64,000 bases of DNA from positions 6,649,614 to 6,713,613 of the forward strand of contig NC_053120.1 of the NCBI RefSeq assembly GCF_010015445.1. Direction: 5' to 3'. Of this stretch, positions 59,901 through 64,000 are shown piece after piece. Position numbers and translations under genes: made by a program. The notes under the pieces were generated by a model that was not told the origin of the DNA, searched no databases, and worked only from the letters and a program-made list of their open reading frames with translations. This DNA is from Perca fluviatilis. Its lineage: Eukaryota > Chordata > Actinopteri > Perciformes > Percidae. Numbering within the stretch: position 1 is the first letter of the stretch; each line of letters begins with the position of its first letter.

Positions 59901-61341
59901 CGGCGGGCTACGCTACCTCCCTCATCTCTCTTATATCAGCGATTTTTGTCTTCACCGTGTTCAGGTAACTGTTGTCTTCCCAAGAAATTCCACAGCAGCA
60001 GTTGTTTCAGGCAGCGCCCCAAAATGAGCAATACTCCTCTAATACTCCGTCCTTGTATCCAAACCAGAAAATGTAACAGTCGCGGTTTTAAACATGTCAT
60101 TTACATTGTGAAATGGTAACAGTTTTCGTTAGGTTTAGGCACCAAAACTACTTAGTTAAGTTTAGAAAAAAAATCCAGGTTTGGGTTAAAATCTTAGGTC
60201 ACTTAACTTTGGGTTACACACATGACGCAGAACGTGACGTAGCTCTATTTGTCAAGTTTGTTCTGTAAAGTTAAGAAATTAGTTTATTTTCCAAATATTA
60301 CAAAAAATCTGTAATTTCTGCCTGGATGAACGGCAAACGACGACAAAGGGGGAGGACAGTCTCAATACGACATACTCTTTAGGCTCAAGTGACCGAGCCC
60401 TCTAGTGGTCATAGTCATTATGAAACACGATTTAAACCCAACCCTAGTCTATATCCACGACGTTCCACTTCCAGGGCTGCTCCAGTGCCGCTGGATCTTT
60501 TGGCCGGATGACCGGTACCTTCCGCTTTCTTTGTTTTGGCATTTCAAACTCCGGTGGATTGATGAGGACTATGGTTAACTGCTCCTCAGATCTCTGCAGG
60601 GTAAACCCAGACAGCTAGCTAGACTATCTGTCCAATCTGAGTTTTCTGTTGCAAGACTAAAACTACTTTTGAACGTACACACGTTCCACCAAAACAAGTT
60701 CCTCCCCGAGGTTATTTTGCAGAGACACCGTGGCTCTGCACGGTGCTTACCGCCGCCCATGACAATTGTGATTTGTTTAAAGAAATGTCAATAAACCAGA
60801 GCACGTTTGTCCCCCATCCAAGAATGCTGTGTGGACTAGCCAGACCCTCCTCCGCAGCGCTGTGGAGGAAGGTCTGGCAAAGCAAGACTAACCCAACCCT
60901 GATCTTTACCTAAACTTAACAGAGTCGTTTTTCTGCCTAAACCTAACCAAACCTTAAGCAGAGCATTGGCACATCATAAAATACAATTCGTTTTTTCAAC
61001 GGTAGCCTTATTTGTTAATGGCACAGATAAATGATGTCATCCTTGTCGAAAGTGGTGTCAGATCATCAAACGCTTGTATGTCGTTTTTAGAGGGCAAATT
61101 GACGAATTATCTATGTTTGACTTATGTTGACAACTACATACACTTTCCAAAACCAGGTGTTAAAGCTTGAAAAAAATCACTCTGGAAAGTTTTTGCTTTG
61201 CTTTACAGGAAGTTTCACTGCACCAGGAACTACATCCACATCAACCTGTTCTTCTCCTTCATCCTGAGAGCAAGCGCCGTCTTCATTAAAGATGGCGTTC
61301 TTTTTTCGGATGTAAACCTGGACCACTGCTTCATGTCTACT
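22679..61341 (+). CDS. vipr1: Class B1 (secretin-family) GPCR, 5' part in six exons, VIP/PACAP-receptor-like; 3' end outside the window
   Basis: A hormone receptor of the plasma membrane; known members bind VIP, PACAP, GHRH or secretin and signal mainly through Gs and cAMP. Exons join as 22679-22780, 38877-38985, 50504-50611, 58317-58417, 59867-59964 and 61209-61341 (651 nt, 217 codons). Intron phases are 0, 1, 1, 0, 2 and, after exon 6, 0. All donors are GT and all acceptors AG. The product has a signal peptide, an ectodomain with seven cysteines in the VIP/PACAP-receptor order (DC, QC, GC, RCW, SC, NC, AC), the GWSEPYP motif, TM1, the [11 protein letters not shown] loop and TM2 with [14 protein letters not shown] full receptor has about 420-470 residues, so TM3-TM7 lie downstream. 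Class membership is secure. The subtype is inference: AVFIKD, GQVV and the lack of a PAC1-type ectodomain insert favour VPAC1 (vipr1), while EYE and HCFMST recall PAC1. A GHRH/PRP receptor is not excluded, so treat the symbol as provisional. Confidence 0.85.
23430..23834 (-). mobile_element. AGTCT-family element, copy C, left end missing
   Basis: Reverse orientation: GGAAATTCCGCCGGATGTCC, GGTTAACTGCTCCTCAGATC, then GAGGAAGGTCTGGCAACGCG and AGA. The terminal AGTCT at the left is absent. It lies in receptor intron 1. Confidence 0.8.
23835..24380. other. Intron 1 sequence, nothing recognised
   Basis: AT-rich, no coding exon and no clear repeat boundary. Confidence 0.5.
24551..24597. repeat. Perfect 17-bp inverted repeat with two octamer motifs
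   Basis: CTGCTCCTCATTTGCAT and ATGCAAATGAGGAGCAG surround a 13-nt loop. Each arm contains the POU-factor octamer ATGCAAAT (or its reverse). Confidence 0.9.
24679..25353 (-). mobile_element. TTAA element, AGYGCCCATATTAT family, copy 3
   Basis: TTAA at 24679 and 25350, with ends AGTGCCCATATTATG and CATAATATGGGCGCT. The whole interior is the reverse complement of the 11669 copy (GGATTGTGACGTCACAGTCC, AGCATTAGCATGCTAACG). It lies in intron 1. Confidence 0.88.
25735..25800 (-). repeat. Terminal fragment of the CATTCTCACTCCC element family
   Basis: CACATTCTCACTCCCAGCGC, then GTCAAAAAGC and TTGTTCAGGGGCCTTTGG, parallels the reverse complement of the right arm at 35645-35712. Confidence 0.6.
26624..27247 (+). 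mobile_element. AGTCT-family element, copy D, interrupted by about 330 bp
   Basis: Starts AGTCTCGCATTGCCAGACC and ends GTCGATATAGACT. Flanks tatactagact and aatacttgact match at 9 of 11 positions. Family sequence runs to about 26825 and resumes at about 27152 (AACACAAAGAAAGCGGAAAG). The segment between is unlike other copies and replaces the GCTAGCTGTCTGG region. Confidence 0.75.
27406..27790 (+). mobile_element. CAGGGGTCTTCA-type hAT-like element, copy 2
   Basis: CAGGGGTCTTCAACG, GCCAAGGACCCCTTAACTGA and TATTTGCTAATAATATGTTG match the copy at 16144-16560. The right terminus is not defined. Confidence 0.6.
28021..28443 (-). pseudogene. Decayed hAT-type (DUF4371/ZMYM-like) transposase fragment
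   Basis: The upstream block (28443 to 28249) reads [19 protein letters not shown], then [20 protein letters not shown]. The VAQ..DGAS.MSG..G.QA core is characteristic of the RNase-H-like region of DUF4371/hAT transposases. After a frameshift near 28250 the next block reads [20 protein letters not shown], then [20 protein letters not shown] and a Lys-rich tail to a stop at 28021. The usual Cys/His-rich linker and C-terminal dimerisation domain are absent. It lies antisense in receptor intron 1 and ends against an AGTCT element. A domesticated gene is unlikely, given the frameshift and small size. Confidence 0.6.
28446..28860 (-). mobile_element. AGTCT-family element, copy E
   Basis: Starts AGTCTGTATCGACGACATTT and ends GGTCTGGCAATGTGAAATG (terminal AGACT decayed). 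Flanks cacgaacacct and accgaacacat match at 8 of 11 positions. The insertion lies beside the transposase fragment. Confidence 0.82.
28940..29450. other. Intron 1 sequence, nothing recognised
   Basis: AT-rich with chance reading frames only. Confidence 0.5.
29453..29867. mobile_element. Probable hAT-like nonautonomous element (GGGCTGGGTACCGAA type)
   Basis: Right end GACTTCGGTACCCAGCCCTA, left end CAGTGCTGGTTATC. Internal GATACCGATACCAATACTG and GGTCGGTGCCTAAATA repeats are typical of a common fish hAT family. Flanks are T/C-rich and only roughly alike. Confidence 0.5.
29980..30600. other. Intron 1 sequence with a short TTTAGGCACCAAAA repeat fragment
   Basis: CAGTTAAGTTTAGGCACCAA at 30127 resembles 60129 and, inverted, the window start. 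Nothing coding. Confidence 0.45.
30650..30970. repeat. A/T low-complexity block (AATAAATA and TTTATTT tracts)
   Basis: Imperfect AATA-type tetranucleotide repeats, then a run of TTTTATTTC-like units. Confidence 0.7.
31640..31745 (-). mobile_element. Non-LTR retrotransposon tail fragment
   Basis: GAGGCAGTTTTATTTGTACA, then GCACATTTCAGCAACAGGGC and AATTCAAAGTGCTTTACA, is a ubiquitous fish repeat tail. Confidence 0.5.
32330..32600. repeat. Dispersed teleost repeat (CATGCTAACA / ACAAAGTACAGCTGAAGCTG)
   Basis: GTCAGCATGCTAACATGCCC, GTGTTAGCATGGTAACATTT and GGAATGACATTAGTTTTG are motifs of a very common percomorph repeat, probably the same family as 2880-3080. Confidence 0.6.
32753..32793. repeat. 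(CA)n microsatellite
   Basis: Short CA tract after a run of C. Confidence 0.85.
33029..33053. repeat. (CA)n microsatellite
   Basis: About 25 bp of CA. Confidence 0.85.
33237..33260. repeat. Perfect 24-bp palindrome containing TAATATTAC
   Basis: CAGCGCAGTAAT followed by ATTACTGCGCTG is its own reverse complement. It can form an 8-bp GC-rich stem with an 8-nt TAATATTA loop. No neighbouring Rep-like reading frame. Confidence 0.9.
34104..35027 (+). repeat. Minisatellite, more than 30 units of CCTAAACCCAACTGTCCCGT + TCTTCTTTT
   Basis: Units vary between about 23 and 29 bp: with or without an extra TTC, AACCCAAC or AACCCTAC, and shortened AAACACTG forms. Higher-order blocks of three to four units repeat around 34540-34960. 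Confidence 0.95.
35079..35580. mobile_element. AAC.CTTGTGTTGTC element, copy 2 (nested)
   Basis: Left AACACTTGTGTTGTCTTCTG, right GGTCAAATTTGAACCGAGGA then CAACC. The interior has TTTTTGTCACTTTTTTCAAT as in the 9349 copy. Confidence 0.6.
35821..35870. repeat. (TAA)n microsatellite
   Basis: A-rich then ATA/ATAAT trinucleotide repeat. Confidence 0.85.
35880..37055. other. Intron 1 sequence, nothing recognised
   Basis: The reading frame at 36536-36817 begins with a hydrophobic stretch but is Cys/Gly-rich, without a splice context or recognised domain. Treated as noncoding. Confidence 0.45.
37061..37141. repeat. (CTAT)n microsatellite
   Basis: About 20 perfect CTAT units. Confidence 0.97.
37265..37348. 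repeat. (GT)n microsatellite
   Basis: About 68 bp of GT, a TTTT interruption, then 14 bp more. Confidence 0.95.
37715..38107 (+). repeat. Minisatellite, about 38-bp units (TTTGCACGTGTTGTCTTATT)
   Basis: Roughly ten imperfect units of GTGCGTGCTGTGGTTTATTT plus GCACGTGTTGTCTTATTA in single and compound lengths. The Cys-rich reading frames here (for example 37762-38115) come from the repeat. Confidence 0.9.
38120..38870. other. End of intron 1, nothing recognised
   Basis: AT-rich. Ends in the polypyrimidine tract and TTAG acceptor of exon 2. Confidence 0.5.
38877..38985 (+). CDS. vipr1: Receptor exon 2: N-terminal ectodomain
   Basis: Encodes [20 protein letters not shown], then CNQI and an Asn/Glu-rich stretch. 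It supplies the first two ectodomain cysteines (PDC and EQC), as in VIP/PACAP/GHRH receptors, and a possible N-glycosylation site NHS. Two AGs lie four bases apart at the acceptor (38876 and 38880). Only the first keeps frame with the phase-0 end of exon 1. The donor is AG|GTCAGT, phase 1. Confidence 0.85.
39036..39165 (-). mobile_element. AGTCT-family element, truncated copy F
   Basis: AGTCTATATCACGGCGTTCC through CCTTCCGCTTTCTTTGTGTT, then lost. It lies 51 bp after the exon 2 donor. Confidence 0.75.
39431..39847 (-). mobile_element. AGTCT-family element, full copy G
   Basis: AGTCTATATGGGCGACG to GTGTGGACTAGACT. Flanks acacacacctt and acacccaccta match at 9 of 11 positions, though the left flank is partly a CA repeat. 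It lies in intron 2, 446 bp after exon 2. Confidence 0.85.
39900..42220. other. Intron 2 sequence, nothing recognised
   Basis: No coding exon, RNA gene or clear transposon end identified. A weak GTTGTACAGGCAGCTG / CAGCTGCCTGTATACAACT inverted pair lies at 41344 and 41448. Confidence 0.4.
42858..44282 (+). pseudogene. Transposase of an IS630/Tc1-mariner-like element, three exons, inactivated
   Basis: Exon 1 (42858-43123) starts MDANNGQ, continues with an Arg/Gly-rich tract and then [20 protein letters not shown]; a [18 protein letters not shown] segment follows. Exon 2 (43338-43617) has the helix-turn-helix-like [15 protein letters not shown]. Exon 3 (43694-44282) is the DDE domain: D in YVDEVGFN, D in [11 protein letters not shown] in [11 protein letters not shown], with 35 residues between the second D and E. 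Introns 43124-43337 and 43618-43693 have GT/AG ends. Lesions: frame loss in exon 1 near an 11-bp tandem duplication (ACCACGGTTTG), TGA at about 43437, and a frameshift near 43890. Not functional. Confidence 0.8.
44385..44412. repeat. Short (CCTAAC)n-like tract
   Basis: CCTAACCCTAACCCTAACCC resembles vertebrate telomeric repeat, only about four units. It lies inside the transposon, 3' of its transposase. Confidence 0.8.
45479..45528. repeat. (GA)n microsatellite
   Basis: About 50 bp of GA. Confidence 0.95.
45656..45690. repeat. (GA)n microsatellite
   Basis: About 35 bp of GA followed by purine-rich sequence. Confidence 0.93.
45789..45852. repeat. (GT)n microsatellite
   Basis: About 60 bp of GT with TCTG and TATG interruptions. 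Confidence 0.93.
45860..46690. other. Intron 2 sequence, nothing recognised
   Basis: AT-rich. Includes an A-rich ATAAATA block at 46400-46560. No coding exon. Confidence 0.45.
46817..47292 (+). mobile_element. AGTCT-family element, copy H, with (AT)n expansion
   Basis: Begins AGTATCACGTTGCCAGACC and ends GTCGATGTTAGACT. Flanks are tgacgtcggct (46806-46816) and agacgtcggct (47293-47303), 10 of 11 identical. The central part is replaced by sequence with a 70-bp (AT)n tract. Confidence 0.85.
47091..47160. repeat. (AT)n microsatellite
   Basis: About 70 bp of AT inside copy H of the AGTCT family. Confidence 0.97.
47708..48250. mobile_element. hAT-superfamily nonautonomous element with perfect 8-bp duplication
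   Basis: Ends are CAGTGGCGGTTCTA and TAGAACCACCACTG. cagctggt lies on both sides (47700-47707 and 48251-48258). A second internal inverted pair (TTTTACAGTAGCCGCAGCC and GGCTGCGGCTACTGTAAAA) makes a fold-back core. Noncoding. Confidence 0.9.
48260..49825. other. Intron 2 sequence, nothing recognised
   Basis: Includes a CT-rich stretch at 49267-49315. Short reading frames around 49223-49486 lack splice context or homology signals. Confidence 0.45.
49829..49998. mobile_element. AACC.TTGTGTTGTC element, copy 3, short
   Basis: Left AACCTTGTGTTGTCTTCCCG, right GGGTCAATTTGACCCGGTTA then AGGGTTAA. Shortened relative of 9349 and 35079. Confidence 0.55.
50504..50611 (+). CDS. vipr1: Receptor exon 3: central hormone-binding ectodomain
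   Basis: Encodes (G)[18 protein letters not shown], then [17 protein letters not shown]. The GC...W(D)...CW pattern is the hallmark of the class B hormone receptor domain; Trp and Asp there stabilise the fold. Three cysteines and an NVS glycosylation sequon are present. The acceptor is CTTGTCCCAG and the donor is AG|GTAACT; it starts and ends in phase 1. At 108 bp it has a typical length for this family's third exon. Confidence 0.92.
50695..50900. repeat. Dispersed fish repeat (ACAGTGGCGATGAAAAACTC)
   Basis: GACAGTGGCGATGAAAAACT, then CCCTTTTAGGGAGAAACCTC and AGACAGACCCAGG, is a frequent teleost interspersed sequence. It begins about 85 bp after exon 3. Confidence 0.6.
50938..51066 (+). repeat. 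Minisatellite of GCAGGGCRTAGCAGG-like units
   Basis: Imperfect 9-20 bp units (CATAGCAGGGCACTG, CATAGCAGGACGTAACA, GGTGTAGCAGG). Reading frames here are repeat artefacts. Confidence 0.8.
51150..52365. other. Intron 3 sequence, nothing recognised
   Basis: AT-rich, no exon or repeat boundary recognised. Confidence 0.5.
52370..52700 (+). mobile_element. TTAA element (AAAGCTATAGTG family), copy 2, right end unclear
   Basis: TTAA at 52370 then AGCTATAGTGCGCTGTTTCG. It is collinear with 42227-42530 (GACAACAAAACTG, CACGTCCACATGAT, GAGAGTTGTGTGGAGCTGA) and continues where the other copy is interrupted. Confidence 0.7.
52840..52970. repeat. Interspersed repeat shared with 7480-7620
   Basis: ATAATTTCCTTTCCATAA, AAATTGATACAGAAAA and TTCACCAGAATGCAGAAATT parallel the 7.5 kb copy. 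Confidence 0.7.
53000..54220. other. Intron 3 sequence, nothing recognised
   Basis: Short reading frames only. A-rich tract at 53230. Confidence 0.45.
54228..54417 (-). mobile_element. tRNA-derived SINE
   Basis: Read on the minus strand: GGGGCGCCTGGGTAGCTCAC, then CTGGTAGAATG (A box), a GCGGCCGCGGGTTCGGTTTC B-box region, GCTGCATGTCATTTCCCC, and a tail ending in AAATGACACAAATAAAG. The tRNA-like head with a non-tRNA tail identifies a SINE. It would not fold as a standard tRNA because the segment between the boxes is too long. Confidence 0.8.
55074..55465 (+). mobile_element. 3' fragment of an L2/CR1-type LINE
   Basis: Translation gives [18 protein letters not shown] and, after a gap, [20 protein letters not shown], the conserved C-terminal reverse-transcriptase tail of fish LINEs. 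The 3' UTR with CTTTGGTCAACTATGG and CTATATAAATAGAATTGAAC follows. Internal deletion and stops make it dead. Confidence 0.75.
55500..56080. other. Intron 3 sequence, nothing recognised
   Basis: No exon or repeat recognised. Confidence 0.45.
56085..56116. repeat. (CA)n microsatellite
   Basis: About 30 bp of CA. Confidence 0.93.
56816..56988. repeat. Compound microsatellite (GA)n - spacer - (AT)n(GA)n
   Basis: (GA)n 56816-56858, (AT)n 56901-56948, then (GA)n 56949-56988 directly joined. Confidence 0.95.
57161..57682. mobile_element. TTAA element, AGGG..CTATGCAGTTTTG family
   Basis: TTAA at 57161 and 57679. Inverted ends AGGGACGCTATGCAGTTTTG and CAAAACTGCATAGTTCCCCT. Noncoding, in intron 3 about 630 bp before exon 4. 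Confidence 0.8.
58317..58417 (+). CDS. vipr1: Receptor exon 4: end of the hormone-binding ectodomain
   Basis: Encodes (G)[18 protein letters not shown], then [15 protein letters not shown]. The NCT.GWSEP.P.Y..AC motif is diagnostic of VIP/PACAP/secretin/GHRH receptors and carries the last two ectodomain cysteines and the NCT sequon. The acceptor is TTTTTATTAAG. The donor GTAGAT follows GAG, phase 0. Confidence 0.93.
58420..59860. other. Intron 4, no repeat or gene recognised
   Basis: AT-rich. Ends in a T-rich tract and TTTCAG acceptor. Confidence 0.6.
59867..59964 (+). CDS. vipr1: Receptor exon 5: juxtamembrane segment and TM1
   Basis: Encodes [20 protein letters not shown], then [12 protein letters not shown] and two bases of Arg. 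The VYTAGY..SL motif marks the start of helix 1 in class B1 receptors (VYTVGYS.SL in relatives). About 20 hydrophobic residues follow. The acceptor lies after a T-rich tract ending TTTCAG. The donor is AG|GTAACT, phase 2. Confidence 0.92.
60446..60889 (-). mobile_element. AGTCT-family element, full copy I, perfect 11-bp duplication
   Basis: AGTCTATATCCACGACGTTC to GGCAAAGCAAGACT. aacccaaccct is present on both sides (60435-60445 and 60890-60900). It is inserted in a TTTAGGCACCAAAA-type repeat (about 60125-60960) within intron 5. Confidence 0.92.
61209..61341 (+). CDS. vipr1: Receptor exon 6: first intracellular loop, TM2, start of extracellular loop 1
   Basis: Encodes (R)[18 protein letters not shown], then [20 protein letters not shown] and [16 protein letters not shown] is the conserved loop and TM2 start of this subfamily; FILRA.AVFIKD is the conserved TM2 end. 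The acceptor is TGCTTTACAG. The donor GTGAGT follows ACT, phase 0. The next exon, expected to start V.CK and cover TM3, is not found up to 64000. Confidence 0.94.
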
Positions 61342-61435
61342 GTGAGTGTAAAACTCCACCACAGCTCCATTGGTGTGTCCATATAACCAGCGCTTCCATG
61401 TATAATGGAAAGATAATGTGTTACAGTCCAAGTAT

Positions 61436-61810
61436 AGTCTATACGATGACGATTCATTAAGGGGATTGCTCCGGTGCCGCCAGAAGATCCGGCGGATGTC
61501 CCTCATCTTCAGCCTCATGTCCGTCACCTTCCTCTTTCTTTGCATTTTCATTTATGAAGACTATGGTTAACTGCTCCTCAGACCTCTGCAGGGTAAATCC
61601 AGACGGCTAGCTAGACTGACTAAAACAACTTTTGAACATACACATGTTCCACCAAAACTAGTTCCTTCCCGAGGCTATTTTGCACAGGGCACTGTTGCTC
61701 CGTCCGGCACCAAGCGCCACCCAAGACGATTGTGGTTGGTTTAAAGAAATGCCAATAAACCAGAGCACGTTTCCCAGAAGCCAGACCTTCCTTCGTAGTG
61801 CTGTCAATAC
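61436..61810 (-). mobile_element. AGTCT-family element, copy J, right end eroded
   Basis: AGTCTATACGATGACG, GCTCCGGTGCCGCCAGAAG, GGTTAACTGCTCCTCAGACC and AAGAAATGCCAATAAACCAG, then CAGACCTTCCTTCGTAGTGC. It lies 95 bp after exon 6. Confidence 0.8.
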
Positions 61811-61921
61811 TGATCGAAAAGGTATAGGTTGAAGAATTTGCTTATTACACCTACCTATGTTATTCTTATTTTGTTCTTAGGTCCCTCAGAATATTATCAA
61901 TTTTATAAAATGTATTATCAT

Positions 61922-62743
61922 TAGGGCTGTCAGCATTAATGCATTAATCGCGATGCGATTAAGGGCCGAGCATAACGCGTTAATTCTTTTTTTAATCGCA
62001 TGCTGCCATTTATTAATTTATTTTTATTTTCCAAAACTCCCGGACGGGTCGAAAGCCATATGCACATTGTGTAAAGCCAAACTAAAATATCACCGAAGCT
62101 TGAGCTACCACCTACGAGCTAATTAACATGACTCAGGTTGATGCTAGCATGCTAGTTGCCGACCTGTGGATGAAACCAAATCCAAAAAAATACCGCTCTT
62201 GCGAAATGGGTGGCAACTAACTGCAGACCTGTCAGCATCGTAGAAGACTCTGCTCTTACAGACTACGGTTGGCATGTTCTGACCCGTCTTATACATTGCC
62301 GTCGAGGGGGACAGCAGCCCCACGCACACACAGCCTGCACTCCATGGAGAAAGCAGCCCAACTGGAACTGCTGCAAAGTGATGCAAGGTGATCACTGGAC
62401 GTCAGTAAGTAATCAAAATTATTTAGGAGTTACTGCACACTATACTGACTCTAGATTCAAATGTGTGACTAGATTCACACATTTTCTTTTGTTTACAGTA
62501 AATAAATAATAAACAAATACAAATCTTAAAGTCAAGTTCATAAAGTAACTTTCCTTGCATTCATTTGATACACTGATAAGAATTGCTTTCCATTGTTAAT
62601 ATGTACTTAAAAACGTATGTAAATAAATACGTAAATGTAAAATAGAATTTTAATCATGTGATAAAACATGCGATTAACTGCGATTAACTAAAGATATTCA
62701 GCGATTAATTGCAATTAAAAACATTATCGTTTGACAGCCCTAA
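61922..62743. mobile_element. hAT-superfamily nonautonomous element with perfect 8-bp duplication
   Basis: TAGGGCTGTCA to TGACAGCCCTA, with attatcat on both sides. Subterminal ATTAATCGCGATGCGATTAA and ATGCGATTAACTGCGATTAA repeats link it to the element at 19031. It is about 820 bp. No intact transposase. Confidence 0.88.
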
Positions 62744-63020
62744 TTATCATTCATTTTTGTATTTTATATACATATTATCACATATGTGCAGAAGTAAAAA
62801 TAAACAAAACAAAATAAATGTCCATTCATAAACAATTGCCATGCATGCCTCGCTTTTATATTTGTTAATCATCCTACTTTTTAGTATTTTTTTTTTAATC
62901 CTTGTAGCGTGTAACACATTTTTACTTCCTCATCTCTTGCTGATATACATGTACATACTGTATATATGTTCTAATCTTTATCTTTGTGAACATGCACATT
63001 CCCCTCAGTTCATACTCGGT

Positions 63021-63046
63021 GGACAGAGGTCTGGCAATGCGAGACT
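63021..63046 (-). mobile_element. AGTCT-family terminal fragment K
   Basis: AGGTCTGGCAATGCGAGACT matches the terminal 20 bp of the family. The rest is absent. Confidence 0.6.
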
Positions 63047-63059
63047 ATCCTGTGTTTAA

Positions 63060-63770
63060 AAATCTGTTTAACAAAAATCTAAATCCTGAGGGAGTGAAGT
63101 TATGTTAACAACTGAAAACACGAGTCAGTTTTAAGGAGTGTCATACTTTCAGATCAGTTAATAGAGGAAAGGAAAGAAAGAAGACATGACACAGAAGGAT
63201 GGAAAAGTCAGACAGGAAAGACTGGAACAAAGGCTAAAGGGAAAAAAGTTGAGAAAAGGTGAGGAAAAAAAGGAAAAGATAACACCAATATGTTATCATG
63301 TCATGTTGGATGTAAAGGGGTTTAAGAATTGACAAAAGAACAACAAAATATTTTCAAAAATGACTTCTGACATGTTAATTCAGTCGGATAACGCATTTTG
63401 TTTTCTGGACATAAATCTCAGAAACGCAGAAGAGCTGATTATCATATAGAGCAAGAAGGAGTGGGATTAAGATGCTGGGAGTGACTGAGTAGAGCCTGTG
63501 AGAGCATTAATGACTAGTGTTTCTCTTCCTATTGTTCTGCTGATGCGGCTGCCTGGAGTGAAGGTAAGTGTCCTTCTAGAGTGGCAAAGGACCAGCATCA
63601 GCAGACACAAAAGGATGATGAGAAGAAGATGAGAGGAACCTCTTGCGCTCCATCTGAACCATAAAGACGGAGGGATTAAAGAAGGAAATTGTGACAGGAA
63701 ATAGTTTGATAAATAGACGAGGGGATGGTGGTAAAAAGTATATTTTTATAAAGTACAAAAAATGTATTCC
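63060..63770. other. Intron 6, nothing recognised
   Basis: Purine-rich stretch at 63155-63290. The expected TM3 exon was not found. Confidence 0.5.
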
Positions 63771-63834
63771 AAATGGAGCTTTCTCTCCCACTGACAGCAC
63801 CTTTCCTCAACTGCCCGAAAACGCCTCCTCAATT

Positions 63835-64000
63835 AGTGATGTCACTGATTGAGAAAACCAGCCCAGCCTTTCATATGTGCTGCCCATAGGTGCTGCCTGA
63901 GCAAGCACAGCCTGCCCACTGGCTTGTTTAAATTTGGTTGACCTATGACAGCAGAGTGGGCCAGCTGACCAATTAGAGCAGACTGGGCTTTTCAGAAAGG
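63835..64000. repeat. Probable dispersed repeat at the window edge
   Basis: TTAGTGATGTCACTGATTGA and CCAATTAGAGCAGACTGGGC resemble an abundant fish repeat. Truncated by the edge. Confidence 0.35.

Noticed and set aside
63541..63575. Receptor exon 7 (AG before, AAGGTAAGTG donor after)
   Set aside because: The sequence before the donor does not encode the expected V.CK...TM3 motif; only a chance donor is present.

Overview
The window looks like teleost (probably percomorph) nuclear DNA. It is AT-rich, carries many (CA)n/(GA)n/(AT)n microsatellites, and is packed with fish-type nonautonomous DNA transposons, LINE tails and a tRNA-derived SINE. Coding potential is sparse and split by large introns. 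No bacterial, organellar or viral gene layout is visible.

One host gene is supported: the 5' portion of a class B1 (secretin-family) G-protein-coupled receptor on the + strand. Six exons are joined by canonical GT/AG introns with compatible phases: 22679-22780, 38877-38985, 50504-50611, 58317-58417, 59867-59964 and 61209-61341. Together they encode 217 residues: signal peptide, the cysteine-rich hormone-binding ectodomain, TM1 and TM2. The remaining exons (TM3 to the C-tail) lie beyond the right edge. The protein belongs to the VIP/PACAP/GHRH/secretin receptor group. I favour a VPAC1-like receptor, but the exact paralogue is not certain. A CpG-rich block just upstream of exon 1 is the likely promoter region.

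Layout: 1-22.3 kb is intergenic and made largely of transposon remnants (hAT elements, TTAA-target elements, tandem repeats). 22.3-22.8 kb holds the CpG block and exon 1. Intron 1 (22.8-38.9 kb) holds more repeats, a broken hAT-type transposase and a long minisatellite. Intron 2 (39.0-50.5 kb) contains a decayed intron-bearing IS630/Tc1-type transposon nested inside a TTAA element. Intron 3 (50.6-58.3 kb) holds a SINE, a LINE fragment and a TTAA element. Introns 4 and 5 are short. Exon 6 is followed by about 2.7 kb of intron with repeats.

The most unusual signal is a set of short elements that end in AGTCT or AGCCTGG-like inverted termini and are flanked by direct repeats of about 11 bp (8 to 11 of 11 bases identical at nine insertions). 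Some carry promoter-like modules (CCAAT boxes, YY1-like ATGGCGGCC/AAGATGGC) followed by the first codons of different genes. One start resembles a RecQ-like helicase (motif 0 and a degraded Walker A) and one resembles a CRLC zinc finger. They may be deletion derivatives of large autonomous transposons with an uncommon target-site length. All identities were read by eye; no database search was possible.
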